A stretch of 64,000 nt of DNA from Rhizobium bangladeshense (GTDB taxonomy: Bacteria; Pseudomonadota; Alphaproteobacteria; Rhizobiales; Rhizobiaceae): positions 62,001-126,000 of the forward strand of contig NZ_CP071615.1 in the NCBI RefSeq assembly GCF_017357245.1, in the 5' to 3' direction. The position numbers were made by a program, and so were the translations under genes. Positions 1 to 8,671 of this stretch are shown here, piece after piece; within the stretch, counting starts at the first letter, position 1; every line of letters begins with the position of its first letter. The notes beneath the pieces are model-generated. The model had not been told where the DNA came from. It searched no databases and worked only from the letters and a program-made list of their open reading frames with translations.

Positions 1-424
1 CGTGGGGATAATTGCTTACCCGCCGTTCGGGGTCCGCAATGCGGACGAGGCGCAGCATATCGACGGCCTTTGCCAAGGCCTTAGAACGGGTGGCACCAGT
101 GTGAATTTCGACCGCCTCTGCAATCTGGCGACCGACAGTGTAGACCGGATTAAGGCTCGTCATAGGATCCTGGAAGATCATCGCGATTTTATCCCCCCGG
201 ATCTTACGCATCTCTCGGTCGGGCAGATCCAAGAGATTGCGACCGTGAAAGAGGACCTCACCGCCCATCGTTTTGGCGGAGAGCTTCGGCAGTAGCCGCA
301 TAATCGAAAGCGCCGTCACGCTCTTGCCACAACCGGACTCGCCGACTACGCCGAGCGTTTCGCCCTTCTTTACTTTAAAGCTAACGCCGCCGAGAGCGTG
401 CGTGACGATCTCCTCTCCGAAAAA
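1..424. repeat. Left arm of a long-range inverted repeat within dppD
   Basis: These bases match the reverse complement of 43574-43997 with no difference that I could see. The repeat lies inside dppD and reaches the window edge, so its true length is unknown. The two arms are about 43.6 kb apart and inverted. Confidence 0.85.
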
Positions 425-487
425 GTGGGTCTCGAGATCCCGGACATCAAGGAGGATGTCCCGACCAGAATTTTTCTGAATACCCAT
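1..487 (-). CDS. dppD: Peptide ABC transporter ATPase, DppD/OppD type (partial, runs off the left edge)
   Basis: This is the N-terminal part (about 162 residues) of an oligopeptide/dipeptide ABC transporter ATPase, which powers peptide uptake across the inner membrane. Translation shows Walker A GESGCGKS at residues 49-56 and the Q-loop IFQDP near residue 100; Walker B and the C-terminal Opp domain lie outside the window. I place the start at the ATG at 487, one base after the TGA of the upstream permease gene. From about 424 to the window edge the DNA matches the reverse complement of the second dppD copy at 43574-43997 without a visible difference, while the flanking permease genes differ clearly. 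It is the fourth gene of a minus-strand dppABCD operon. The family call is very sure, the peptide substrate is unknown. Confidence 0.92.
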   Translation of the reverse strand, partial: MGIQKNSGRDILLDVRDLETHFFGEEIVTHALGGVSFKVKKGETLGVVGESGCGKSVTALSIMRLLPKLSAKTMGGEVLFHGRNLLDLPDREMRKIRGDKIAMIFQDPMTSLNPVYTVGRQIAEAVEIHTGATRSKALAKAVDMLRLVRIADPERRVSNYPH

Positions 488-488
488 G

Positions 489-1370
489 TCATCTCCGCCT
501 TTTCGCACGAGGGTCGAACAAGTCGCGGAGACCGTCCCCAAACAGATTTACCGCCAGAACCGTGATCGCAAGAAAGATTCCCGGTGCGAATATGGTGAAA
601 GGAGCAATTGACAGGTACAGCCGAGAGCTGGAGATCATATTCCCCCAACTTGAGATTTCGGGGGGCACGCCAACGCCTAAGAAGCTCAGCCCGGCTTCGG
701 TCATGATCGCGTCCGCACAAACAACCGCAGTTTGGACCATGAGTGGCGGTAGAGTGCTCGGAAGAATATGGCGCCACAGAATCTTCGGCAGTCGTGCTCC
801 GCCGCAAACAGCGGCCTCGACATATGCGCGTTCACGCACACTTAGGACCACTGACCTTACCATTCTCGTCACGCTCGGAATTTGTGGGATGGCGATCGCT
901 ATAATCAGAATGCCAATTCCCGTCCCCGTGAGCGAGATGAGCGCGATTGCAAGCAAGAACGTCGGGATCGACATCAAAGCGTCCATCACGCGCATGATGA
1001 CATTGTCGAAGCTTCGAATGTAGCCGGCGAGTACACCGATCAGAAGCCCGGCGGAGGCGGCCAGTAGCGCCGATACCAATCCGACCGTGAGAGAGATCCG
1101 CGCGCCGCAAACGGTCCGAGCGAACACATCCCGACCCAGGTTATCTGTCCCCAACCAATATTCGGCGGAGGGGGGTTGCAGGCGGACAAACGGATCCATT
1201 TTCAACGGATCACCCGCATAAAGTGGAGCTGCGAGCGTCAGAGCGATCAGGATCACCAGGAGACCACCGCCGATCAGAACCAGCGGGTGTCTTCGAGCAT
1301 GGCGGGCGAGGTATGAGACTCGAAAGCGACCCCGTTGCCCGGGGTTTGGTAACGAAATAGCAAAAGACAT
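489..1370 (-). CDS. dppC: Peptide ABC transporter permease, DppC/OppC type
   Basis: This 293-residue inner-membrane permease is the second transmembrane subunit of a peptide importer. It has the short N-terminal cytoplasmic leader, a first membrane helix ([20 protein letters not shown]), the periplasmic [27 protein letters not shown] block typical of DppC in shorter pieces (for example [10 protein letters not shown]), and the cytoplasmic EAA loop near [19 protein letters not shown]. The length is normal for the family. It lies one base from dppD and two bases downstream of dppB, so the genes are surely cotranscribed. The product is roughly four-fifths identical by eye to the permease at 42586-43467. 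Confidence 0.95.
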   Translation of the reverse strand: MSFAISLPNPGQRGRFRVSYLARHARRHPLVLIGGGLLVILIALTLAAPLYAGDPLKMDPFVRLQPPSAEYWLGTDNLGRDVFARTVCGARISLTVGLVSALLAASAGLLIGVLAGYIRSFDNVIMRVMDALMSIPTFLLAIALISLTGTGIGILIIAIAIPQIPSVTRMVRSVVLSVRERAYVEAAVCGGARLPKILWRHILPSTLPPLMVQTAVVCADAIMTEAGLSFLGVGVPPEISSWGNMISSSRLYLSIAPFTIFAPGIFLAITVLAVNLFGDGLRDLFDPRAKRRR

Positions 1371-1371
1371 A

Positions 1372-2322
1372 TCAGTACCGAATCCGGGGATCGATCAGCG
1401 TGTACGCAAGATCGACCGCCAAGTTGATCAGGACGTATATTCCTGAGATGACGATGAGTACGCTTTGAATGACCGGGTAATCTCGATTGTTGATCGCATC
1501 GACTACGAGACGGCCAATTCCGGGGATATTGAACACCGTTTCGGTGAGTACGACCCCGCCAATCATATAGGCGAAACTAAGACCGATCACAGTGACGATA
1601 GGTGCGCCCGCATTTTTCAAAGCATGACGAAAAAGCATCGAGTATGGCGATGCCCCCTTCGCAGCGGCCGTGCGCATGTAATCCTCCGACAACACCTCCA
1701 GCATGCTGGCCCGCGCGATCCGAGCGATGAAGGCGATATAGGGAAGACTTAGCGCAACAGTCGGGAGGATGAGATGAGCGAACCATGGCCCGAGGCCCTG
1801 GCCGATCGGCACGTAGCCTTGAACCGGGAGCAGTCGCGTCTGGATAGCAAACACATAAATGAGGAAATAACCGACCACGAAAACCGGAAGAGAGTAACCG
1901 AGTGCCGAAAATACGGTTAGCGCGCGATCGACGAAACCTCCCGCGCGCCAAGCAGCAAAAATGCCAAACGTCACTCCGCCGACTACTGAAACGAACAATG
2001 TCAAAAGTGACACTGATAACGTCGGTTCCATCCTCTGTTTCACGAGTTGAACGACCGGACGCCCGGCGAAGACCGACGTACCGAAATCGCCGCGCAGGGT
2101 GTTTTGTGCCCATTGTCCGAACTGTACTGGCAGCGGCTCGTTTAGCCCAAGTTGCTCTCGAACGCTGGCGACCATCTGCTCGCTAGCAGTCGGCCCGGCA
2201 ATGATGGCTGCTGGGTCTCCGGGCGTTAGCCTGATGAGAAGGAAGATGAATATCCCGACCATGGCCATGACGACGATGGCCGAGATCAGCCTGCGAAGGA
2301 TGTAGTAGACCAAAAGACTCAC
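1372..2322 (-). CDS. dppB: Peptide ABC transporter permease, DppB/OppB type
   Basis: This 316-residue inner-membrane permease pairs with the DppC subunit. It shows the DppB N-terminal helix (RRLISAIVVMAMVGIFIFLL), the RLTPGDPAAIIAG segment, the EAA-loop region DYMRTAAAKGASPYSMLF and the C-terminal NLAVDLAYTLIDPRIRY. I chose the GTG at 2322, which overlaps the TGA of dppA by four bases (GTGA) and gives MSLLVYYILRR, matching the start of the paralogue at 41643. An upstream in-frame ATG at 2340 would add six residues and overlap dppA by 22 bases, which is less likely. Confidence 0.94.
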   Translation of the reverse strand: MSLLVYYILRRLISAIVVMAMVGIFIFLLIRLTPGDPAAIIAGPTASEQMVASVREQLGLNEPLPVQFGQWAQNTLRGDFGTSVFAGRPVVQLVKQRMEPTLSVSLLTLFVSVVGGVTFGIFAAWRAGGFVDRALTVFSALGYSLPVFVVGYFLIYVFAIQTRLLPVQGYVPIGQGLGPWFAHLILPTVALSLPYIAFIARIARASMLEVLSEDYMRTAAAKGASPYSMLFRHALKNAGAPIVTVIGLSFAYMIGGVVLTETVFNIPGIGRLVVDAINNRDYPVIQSVLIVISGIYVLINLAVDLAYTLIDPRIRY

Positions 2323-3917
2323 CCCTTTTGCATATTCCACATTGGAACATTGCCGGTCTTCAGACCGACTAGGCCGGTCAAGTCCTTCCTGTGTGCAACG
2401 GGTGATACAACCTGGCCCAAGCTAACCAAGCTCGCGTAATTCCACCAAATCTGCTGCATCTCGCGAGCGAGGGCTTGGCGTTCTTCAAGCGTTTCGACGT
2501 CGGGCCATTTGGCGCGCAGCGCCTCGTATTCGGCTGATTCAGGCCAGCCGAACCAACTTTCCTCTCCGTTCATCGCCATCCAGGCCGCAGTTGTCGGATC
2601 GCCGAACTGGAAATCTGTGGCGGAGGAAATGAAGATGCTCCAGCCACCTTCGTCGACAGAAACCTTCTTGGCCCTTCTGGTAACAAGGCCAGCCCAGTCA
2701 GTCGATGCCAGCTCCGCATTGATCCCAATTTTGCGCATTTCCGATGCGAGTAACAGCGAAGCGTTGTGCGCTTCACCCCAGTCGGTGGGATCGAGGATAA
2801 CGACCTTTTCGCCAGCGTAGCCGGCCTCCGCAAAAAGCCGCTTGGCCGCCTCGAGGTCACCACCCTCCTTGTACCAATCTGTGTTCGCATCATTGATATA
2901 AGCTGTACCAGTGCCAAACAGAGATTTGACGGGACGACTGTATTGTGGCGATGGATTGATGACGCGAAGAAACGCCTCCTGGTTGATGAGATGCAGCATC
3001 GCCTGCCGCGCCTTAATGTTGTTAAACGGCTTTTGCAGGCAGTTCATGCGGAGGAAATAGTTGTAACCGGATTTGTACAGATCCTCGAGCACAAGGCTCG
3101 GATCACTCTCGATCACCGGGTAAAGATCGGCTGGAGGCGCGCCTAGGAAGTCGATCTCTCCGGCCTGCAAGGCCGAAACGGCCGTCTGCTGATCCGGAAA
3201 GTCGTTCCAGATGACACGACTGACTCTGGCGATCTTGCCACCTGCAAGTCCGTCGGGGGCCTCGCTGCGAGGAACATACTCTTCAAACTTGTCGAACGTA
3301 ATGTTAGCCCCGGGTACAAAAAGCTCCTCGTTGAACTTGAATGGCCCCGATCCGATGTGTGTGGTAACTGCCTCACTCGGTGGACGATCTGCGTCCTTTT
3401 CGCGCATGATGAACAGCGGGTAGGTGCTCACTTGCGCCAATTGATCAATCAGCAAACCCAGTGGCTCTTTGAGCGTGATGATAAAGGTTTTGTCGTCCTT
3501 TTTGGAAACATCATGCGCCCGCTGCTTCACCAAACTCCCGCCCGGTGTTTGGAACCAACGCCGAATTGAGGCGACACAATCCGCCGCCGTAACCGGCGTG
3601 TGATCGTGCCAGCTCAGTCCGTCTCGAAGCTGGAAAGTGTAAGTCCTCTTGTCGTCCGAAGCGCTCCAATCCCCGATCATTTGCGGCTGTGGCACGAGCT
3701 TTGAATCGAGGCCGAAGAGCATATCGTAGACACCAAAGGCGTAATCGCCGATATCTACGTCTGTCGTCGTGTAAGGATCGAAGGCCTGCGGCACGCCGTG
3801 GGACCATTTCACTGGTTCTCCTCCGGTCGATGCCTGTGCGCGGAGCAGGTAAGGGAACGACGCTGCCGCTCCCATCGCCATGCTCGCTTTGATTACGTTT
3901 CTCCGAGAGATCTTCAT
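2319..3917 (-). CDS. dppA: Periplasmic peptide-binding protein, family 5 (DppA/OppA type)
   Basis: This 532-residue solute-binding protein should capture the peptide substrate in the periplasm for the DppBC permease. The N terminus carries a twin-arginine-like export signal (KISRRNVIKASMAMGAA, cleavage near residue 27-29), an arrangement often seen in rhizobial family 5 binding proteins. Family features include the conserved LRDGLSWHDHTPVTAADCV block around residues 98-116 and the GSGPFKF and AGEIDF motifs. It is the first gene of the operon; 374 bases separate it from the convergent-looking end of the oligopeptidase gene upstream, which is transcribed in the same direction. The binding protein at 40057 is a diverged paralogue. 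Confidence 0.95.
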   Translation of the reverse strand: MKISRRNVIKASMAMGAAASFPYLLRAQASTGGEPVKWSHGVPQAFDPYTTTDVDIGDYAFGVYDMLFGLDSKLVPQPQMIGDWSASDDKRTYTFQLRDGLSWHDHTPVTAADCVASIRRWFQTPGGSLVKQRAHDVSKKDDKTFIITLKEPLGLLIDQLAQVSTYPLFIMREKDADRPPSEAVTTHIGSGPFKFNEELFVPGANITFDKFEEYVPRSEAPDGLAGGKIARVSRVIWNDFPDQQTAVSALQAGEIDFLGAPPADLYPVIESDPSLVLEDLYKSGYNYFLRMNCLQKPFNNIKARQAMLHLINQEAFLRVINPSPQYSRPVKSLFGTGTAYINDANTDWYKEGGDLEAAKRLFAEAGYAGEKVVILDPTDWGEAHNASLLLASEMRKIGINAELASTDWAGLVTRRAKKVSVDEGGWSIFISSATDFQFGDPTTAAWMAMNGEESWFGWPESAEYEALRAKWPDVETLEERQALAREMQQIWWNYASLVSLGQVVSPVAHRKDLTGLVGLKTGNVPMWNMQKG

Positions 3918-4291
3918 TGTCTAAGTTCCCCTACTTGTTTTTGATTTCATCTGGTCCGTGATGGAGTTGCGTTAGCTGTAACGACGCGGACAAAGTGTCC
4001 CTCAGCGATATTGGTGGCGCGTCTCTCTCTCCGGCGAGCAAACTGGCTACGCCGAATGGAATTGACAAATAGAGTTTCGATATGTGCTCATCTCGAAACC
4101 AGATTGTTGAGACCTGTCAAAGGCTTGTTAAGCAAATGTTCGCTGCATGCTGGAACGCATTGATCCCGACTTCGTCGGGCGACAAAGCTCTAGCCGTAGG
4201 CCTTAGTCTCCTAAGACGCGATAAAGCCGCTGCGGAGACCAGGATGGCAGTATCGCATGGCCCGTTAGACAGGCCCTGCTACGTTGTCGTT
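3918..4291. other. Intergenic region upstream of dppA
   Basis: I see no gene here; small reading frames have no recognisable features. A TGT-N10-ACA sequence (the NifA upstream-site pattern) lies at 3977-3992, 60 bases upstream of the dppA start, but no -24/-12 element follows it, so it may be a chance match. The region must hold the dppA promoter unless transcription enters from the oligopeptidase gene. Confidence 0.4.
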
Positions 4292-6418
4292 TCACCTCGA
4301 GCTCCCTAAACGATCGAGGTGATCAAGGATCCAAGCCTGCCGGAACGCGGCTTCTTCCACTACCGCGGGTCCGTGTGAATATCCGGAGTGACCGCCGAGC
4401 ATGCGGGTCCTAAGGACGAGCGCGGGGTCGCGATTAGGCGTGCATGAGCGGCGCTGTGCGACGTACCTTGCAGGCTGGTGAAAAAGTACCTGGCTGTCAT
4501 CGAGCGCGGCGTCAATGTAAGTGGGCGGAAGTGGTCTATCAGCCTCCAAATTGTAGTATGGGTCATAGGCGCGCATGTACCTGTACTCGTCCGGAACGCG
4601 CGGATCTCCATATTCTGCTGTCTCCGCCAATGCGAAAGGCATGTTGAAGTCCAGCTCGGTGTCGATGATGTCGGCAACTGGCACCTCCGCGATCACGGCC
4701 CGAAATAAATCAGGTCGCAATGCGGCCGTAGCCAACACGGTACCTCCGCCGGCACTTTTTCCTTCAATGACAATTTCGTCGCGCCCAGCATACCCCTGTT
4801 CAACCAGAGTCTCGGCACATCTGATCAGATCCGTGTAAGTGACCGTCTTTCGATCACGAATGGCCACATCATACCAGCGACGCCCGAACTCTCCGCCACC
4901 CCGTACATGCGCGATGCCGAAAGCGATTCCTCGATCAAGGAGGCTCAAACGCGCATCCAGACATGAGGGCGCGGAGAAGAAAGAGGGCCATCTCGTCGTG
5001 CCGTAACAGCCGTAGACGTTCAGGAGAACGGGGCCGCCGGGCTGCCGGTCCCGCCGAGCGATCAGCGAGATCGGCACTTGAACCCCGTCTTCGGCATCGG
5101 CCATTACGATCGTTGCAACGTATTGAGAGGGGTCGTAGCCGGGGACATCGGCTTGATAAACAATTTTCGATCGGCCGTTTGCCATATCGTACTCTGTGTA
5201 CGTGTCCGGCCTAATAAACGAAGTGACAGAGTAGACCAGCTGTGAGCTGTAGAAACGATGCCGCGCTACCGAGTAGGAGCCTCCTGCCGAAACTCCGACT
5301 TTCAACGTGCACGTGTTCTCCTCGTGAACGATGACGGATTTAACCTCTCCCTCTCGGCCATACACGACAAGCCGAGGTCTGAGGCTTTCGCGCTCAAATG
5401 AAACCAGATCCTGATCGAATACGTGTACCTCCTCCAGGGTCACTCCTGCTCGATGAGGAACGATCTCTTTCCAATGCGCCGGCGATGGGTCGGCTATCGG
5501 CGCGCTTACAATTCGCCAGTCCGGGCCGTTGTCGTCTACACGGAACAGGAATTTGTCGTTCCAGTGTTCAGCATAAACCTGATGTCCCAGATCACGTGTC
5601 ACGATCCGGCGCCACTTCCCTCTCGGATCGTTCGACGCGAGACACCACACTTCCGCGGCACCTCGTTGGACGCGTAGCGTGTTGTCGCATCCGGGGACCA
5701 CGTTGAGAAACAGCCAATCGCCGCTGTGCGATCGCCGAATAACTACTGCGAGCCGCTCGTTGGATTCTTCGAAGACTACCTCGGATTTGCTGGCTTCCAC
5801 ATCCAGACGAACGATCCGATCATGCTGACGCCTGTCACTGCGCTCCTGTGAGAAAAAGAGTGATCGGCTATCGGCGGCCCAGACTGCCTGGCCAATTCGC
5901 GCCGGGCCTCGCCAGACGTCCTGGCCGCTAGAGACATCCCGCACCCTAAGTTCGAAGCCCTCATTGCCGACGACATCAAAACTATACGCTAGATACCGCC
6001 CGTCATCGCTTGGTTCAAAAATGCCAAGTGTGAAGAAGACAGCCGCGCCCTGTAACGTGTTCGGGTCCAGTACAAGTTCCTTAGGGCCTCCTGCAATTGG
6101 TCGGCGCCACCATGCCAAATGAGGCAGGCCATCCTCCTGCACCCGAAAATACTCAAAGGGACCGACTGTCAAAACAGGATGACTGCCGCCACCGGCTTTA
6201 CGCCCGTCAATTTCGGCAACCAGTTGCTGTTTGATCTCCGCTAAGTGGGCTGTCGCCTGTTGCGCGTAAAGGTTCTCTGCTTCAAGATACTGGAGCACAT
6301 CGGGGTTTTCGCGATTACGAAGCCAGCCGAATTTGTCAGTCGTGACATCTTCATGAAGGACGCGGATTCGCTCCTCGGCGTGGGGAAGCGGCGGGTGCAA
6401 AATTTGCTCTCCCATCAT
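4292..6418 (-). CDS. Prolyl oligopeptidase / oligopeptidase B family serine peptidase (S9A)
   Basis: This 708-residue protein has the S9A two-domain plan: an N-terminal beta-propeller (about 1-430) and a C-terminal alpha/beta hydrolase domain. The nucleophile elbow GKSAGGG gives Ser about 555, the acid is in the ALDDSQV segment near 640, and the histidine is in LGGHSGYSHG near 677. The N terminus (PHAEERIRVLHEDVTTDKFGW) is typical of oligopeptidase B (protease II), which cuts short peptides after basic residues. No signal peptide is seen, so it should act in the cytoplasm on imported peptides. Its gene lies upstream of dppA on the same strand, which fits hydrolysis of Dpp cargo. A GGGAG ribosome site precedes the ATG at 6418. 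Such peptidases beside Dpp operons are known from rhizobial symbiotic plasmids. Confidence 0.93.
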   Translation of the reverse strand: MMGEQILHPPLPHAEERIRVLHEDVTTDKFGWLRNRENPDVLQYLEAENLYAQQATAHLAEIKQQLVAEIDGRKAGGGSHPVLTVGPFEYFRVQEDGLPHLAWWRRPIAGGPKELVLDPNTLQGAAVFFTLGIFEPSDDGRYLAYSFDVVGNEGFELRVRDVSSGQDVWRGPARIGQAVWAADSRSLFFSQERSDRRQHDRIVRLDVEASKSEVVFEESNERLAVVIRRSHSGDWLFLNVVPGCDNTLRVQRGAAEVWCLASNDPRGKWRRIVTRDLGHQVYAEHWNDKFLFRVDDNGPDWRIVSAPIADPSPAHWKEIVPHRAGVTLEEVHVFDQDLVSFERESLRPRLVVYGREGEVKSVIVHEENTCTLKVGVSAGGSYSVARHRFYSSQLVYSVTSFIRPDTYTEYDMANGRSKIVYQADVPGYDPSQYVATIVMADAEDGVQVPISLIARRDRQPGGPVLLNVYGCYGTTRWPSFFSAPSCLDARLSLLDRGIAFGIAHVRGGGEFGRRWYDVAIRDRKTVTYTDLIRCAETLVEQGYAGRDEIVIEGKSAGGGTVLATAALRPDLFRAVIAEVPVADIIDTELDFNMPFALAETAEYGDPRVPDEYRYMRAYDPYYNLEADRPLPPTYIDAALDDSQVLFHQPARYVAQRRSCTPNRDPALVLRTRMLGGHSGYSHGPAVVEEAAFRQAWILDHLDRLGSSR

Positions 6419-7181
6419 TCGTCTCCCGACACGAGACGTAGATCGACGATGACACCGGCATTACGCGAATAGTTCGCAGTTTTCATTGATGTGCCTTCCG
6501 TTGAGCCTTGAGTAGCCTAGCTCGCGCTCAGCATCTCCTGATGTCGTAGAGCTGGAAACAGTGCAGCTTGGTTCGTTGCTGAAAATTGGAGAGCTCTTTC
6601 AGACTTGGCAAATATCAAATCGATATTCCAGCCATCGAGAAGCAAGATGGGCTGTGTTGCTGACGAAGGGATCCATGTGAGCTTGCAACTCAAGTGCAGC
6701 GTAGGCGCGGGCTCAAGATGAATTGCGGCGCTCAGTGTGCGCCGAGAGGTATCGCGATCGGACATCAATATGCCCGGTGACCTCCGAGGAAGGCGCAGCG
6801 GACGGCTGGTAGTCTAGAAGCACGATCGGCCCGCCACTGTCCTCTCTGCTGCGATAGGCCAGAGCTCGCACATCCAATCGACAGGGCACCGCGACCGAAC
6901 ACTTCTTGGGAGTTAACGTGCTGGACCACGATGGATAGTTCCGCTGCGTCCGCGGGGCTCCTTGCCTGAAACAACGCCTGTGTGAAAGGCTCTCGTGCGT
7001 CTTCGAATTTGCCACCCATGGCCTGGAACAGGATCATGTTTGAGGGCCACGGCCGGCAGCCGAAAGTCAGCACAATCCTTGTGAGTCACTCAAGGGCCAC
7101 CATGCAACGTGGCAACAAGGCTTGTGTGGCGGCGGCGCTTAGCCAGGTCCGATCGACGTGCCGGTTGCTCCTCTTCGACTT
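6419..7181. other. Gene-poor region with a possible coding remnant on the minus strand
   Basis: No intact gene is convincing. On the minus strand at about 6720-7040 a protein-like stretch (FQAMGGKFEDAREPFTQAL, then AELSIVVQHVNSQEVFGR) runs out of frame near 6900 and seems to resume in another frame (CRLDVRALAYRSREDSGG, VLLDYQPSAAPSSEVTGHI). That pattern suggests a frameshifted remnant, but I do not recognise the family. The promoter of the oligopeptidase gene should lie near 6420-6520. Confidence 0.3.
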
Positions 7182-7197
7182 TGTGAGATTTAAGACA
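7182..7197 (+). promoter_or_regulatory. NifA upstream activator site (TGT-N10-ACA)
   Basis: TGT at 7182-7184 and ACA at 7195-7197 are separated by exactly ten bases. This is the consensus NifA binding site, and it lies about 100 bases upstream of a perfect sigma-54 promoter, the usual spacing for enhancer-dependent nif and fix promoters. Alone the pattern occurs often by chance; the pairing makes it credible. Confidence 0.75.
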
Positions 7198-7283
7198 TTT
7201 CGGTGCGAAAAGCGACAGCGCATTTACGGCGGCGACGCGGGACACACGTGGCTTTGGAGCCTCATTTCGCGGAACGTCATCGT

Positions 7284-7299
7284 TGGCACGCCGATTGCA
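7284..7299 (+). promoter_or_regulatory. Sigma-54 (RpoN) -24/-12 promoter
   Basis: The sequence TGGCACG, four bases, then TTGCA matches the RpoN consensus at all twelve conserved positions, with GG and GC ten bases apart. A match of this quality is expected less than once per hundred windows of this size. Transcription should start near 7311 and read into the ATP-grasp gene at 7419, leaving an untranslated leader of about 108 bases. With the NifA-type site at 7182 it predicts expression under low oxygen in symbiosis. Confidence 0.85.
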
Positions 7300-7418
7300 G
7301 CAGTCATGTGGCCCGGTCAGAGCGCTGGGCGTAAATGCCGATAGATACATAGCGAATCGAGGAAGGTTGCCAATTAAACGGCGTATTGCCCCTCGTCTTC
7401 TTTCGTTGGAGTATGACC

Positions 7419-8432
7419 ATGCTAATAGCAGTCGTGTGTAATAGCGAATTCACGGGCGTAATCAACCGATTCGGCCAGCCATATCCGCAACCGCCGCAAC
7501 CGTGGCCGCCGGAGGGACGAATAGTTGACAATGTGCTGGCGGCGCTGGGAGAAGGCGGTCACGAGACGCTGCTGTGTCAAGGGAATAAAACACTACTCGC
7601 TGCGCTTGAGCAGTTCATGCCACCCGATCCGCTAACCGGCCGCCCCTCGGGAATGGTCTTCAACTTGGCCGAAGGGATTCAGGGCGAGTACCGGTTCACC
7701 CACGTTCCAGGAATGCTCGAAATGGCTGGTGTTCCGTATACCGGATCTAGTCCGCTTGGGCATGGACTGACGGACGATAAAGTCATCAGCAAGATGCTTA
7801 TGCGCGATAGTGGCGTGCCAACGCCGAACTTTCGCGTCATGCGTCGCGGCACCGAGAGCACCGGCGATCTGCAATTTCCGTTAATAGTGAAGCCGCGTCA
7901 CGAGGACAACAGCTTCGGGCTGCGAGTCGTCCATGACGCAGCTGAACTTAGGCCGGCAATCGAAAGGATCGACGCTCAGTATGCACAAGATTCGCTCGTG
8001 GAAGAATACATCGAGGGGCGGGAAATCAACGTAGCGCTGCTTGGAAATGAAGATCTCGAGGTGTTTCCTCTCGTGGAGCACGATCTCGCCCAACTCGACG
8101 CTAAAATTTTAACCTGGGAAGCGAAGTACCTGGCGGCCGCTCAGCCGCCAAAGATTTGCCCGGCGAAGATCGGGAGCAGACTTGTGGCATTACTGAGGGA
8201 TATTTCGATTGCTACTTTCCATGCTTGCCAGTGCCGCGACTATGCCCGCGTAGATCTTCGGATCGATCGTTCCGGCAAACCTTTTGTTCTAGAAATCAAC
8301 TCAATGCCGGGTCTCAGCAGGAACTCCCCTTATGTGCTAGCCGCGATGGCTGCGGGACACAGCTACTCGAGTTCGATCAATGGCATCCTTGATGTCGCCC
8401 ACAAGCGGTATTTTGAAAAGGGAATCCAATAG
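7419..8432 (+). CDS. D-alanine-D-alanine ligase-like ATP-grasp enzyme
   Basis: This 337-residue protein has the Ddl architecture: an N-terminal preATP-grasp domain (MLIAVVCNSEFTG), the FNLAEG(IQGEYR) segment that replaces the Ddl NxxxG region, a central PYTGSSPLGHGLTDDK block, the ATP-grasp lysine segment FPLIVKPRHEDNSFG, the VEEYIEGREINVAL loop, and the Mg-binding C-terminal DLRIDRSGKPFVLEINSMPG. Such enzymes join a carboxylate to an amine using ATP; this one is too divergent from housekeeping Ddl to assume D-Ala. The ATG at 7419 is preceded by GGAG at 7408-7411; an ATG at 7413 is possible. It is the first gene behind the NifA/sigma-54 promoter and is followed by an MFS exporter, which suggests a ligase making an exported, symbiosis-specific compound. 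Confidence 0.88.
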   Translation: MLIAVVCNSEFTGVINRFGQPYPQPPQPWPPEGRIVDNVLAALGEGGHETLLCQGNKTLLAALEQFMPPDPLTGRPSGMVFNLAEGIQGEYRFTHVPGMLEMAGVPYTGSSPLGHGLTDDKVISKMLMRDSGVPTPNFRVMRRGTESTGDLQFPLIVKPRHEDNSFGLRVVHDAAELRPAIERIDAQYAQDSLVEEYIEGREINVALLGNEDLEVFPLVEHDLAQLDAKILTWEAKYLAAAQPPKICPAKIGSRLVALLRDISIATFHACQCRDYARVDLRIDRSGKPFVLEINSMPGLSRNSPYVLAAMAAGHSYSSSINGILDVAHKRYFEKGIQ

Positions 8433-8671
8433 GATTCAACCGCTGATCCAAAAGACGCCGACCGGCACCAGAGAAGGTGCACGCGCATCGATTGCAGCCG
8501 CTTGCGATACGGGCCTGGCGTCTCGCTAGCGCGGGCTTGATCCGGAAGGCTGGCGGAAACCTCCGCCAGCCTTCGCCCGTCACCAATGACATGCGAGCCC
8601 CCGCGTTTCGCACCGAATTTCCTGCTGCCTCGCAGCATCGCCGTTGGATTAGAGCTCAAGAGATATGCGGC

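Noticed and set aside
370..807. Open frame of 145 codons on the minus strand
   Set aside because: It overlaps dppD and dppC in another frame and has no protein features; the same kind of shadow appears in the second operon.
8477..8671. 65-codon N-terminal extension of MFS_3 copy 1
   Set aside because: Both paralogues start at the position matching 8672, and the extension has no membrane or signal features.
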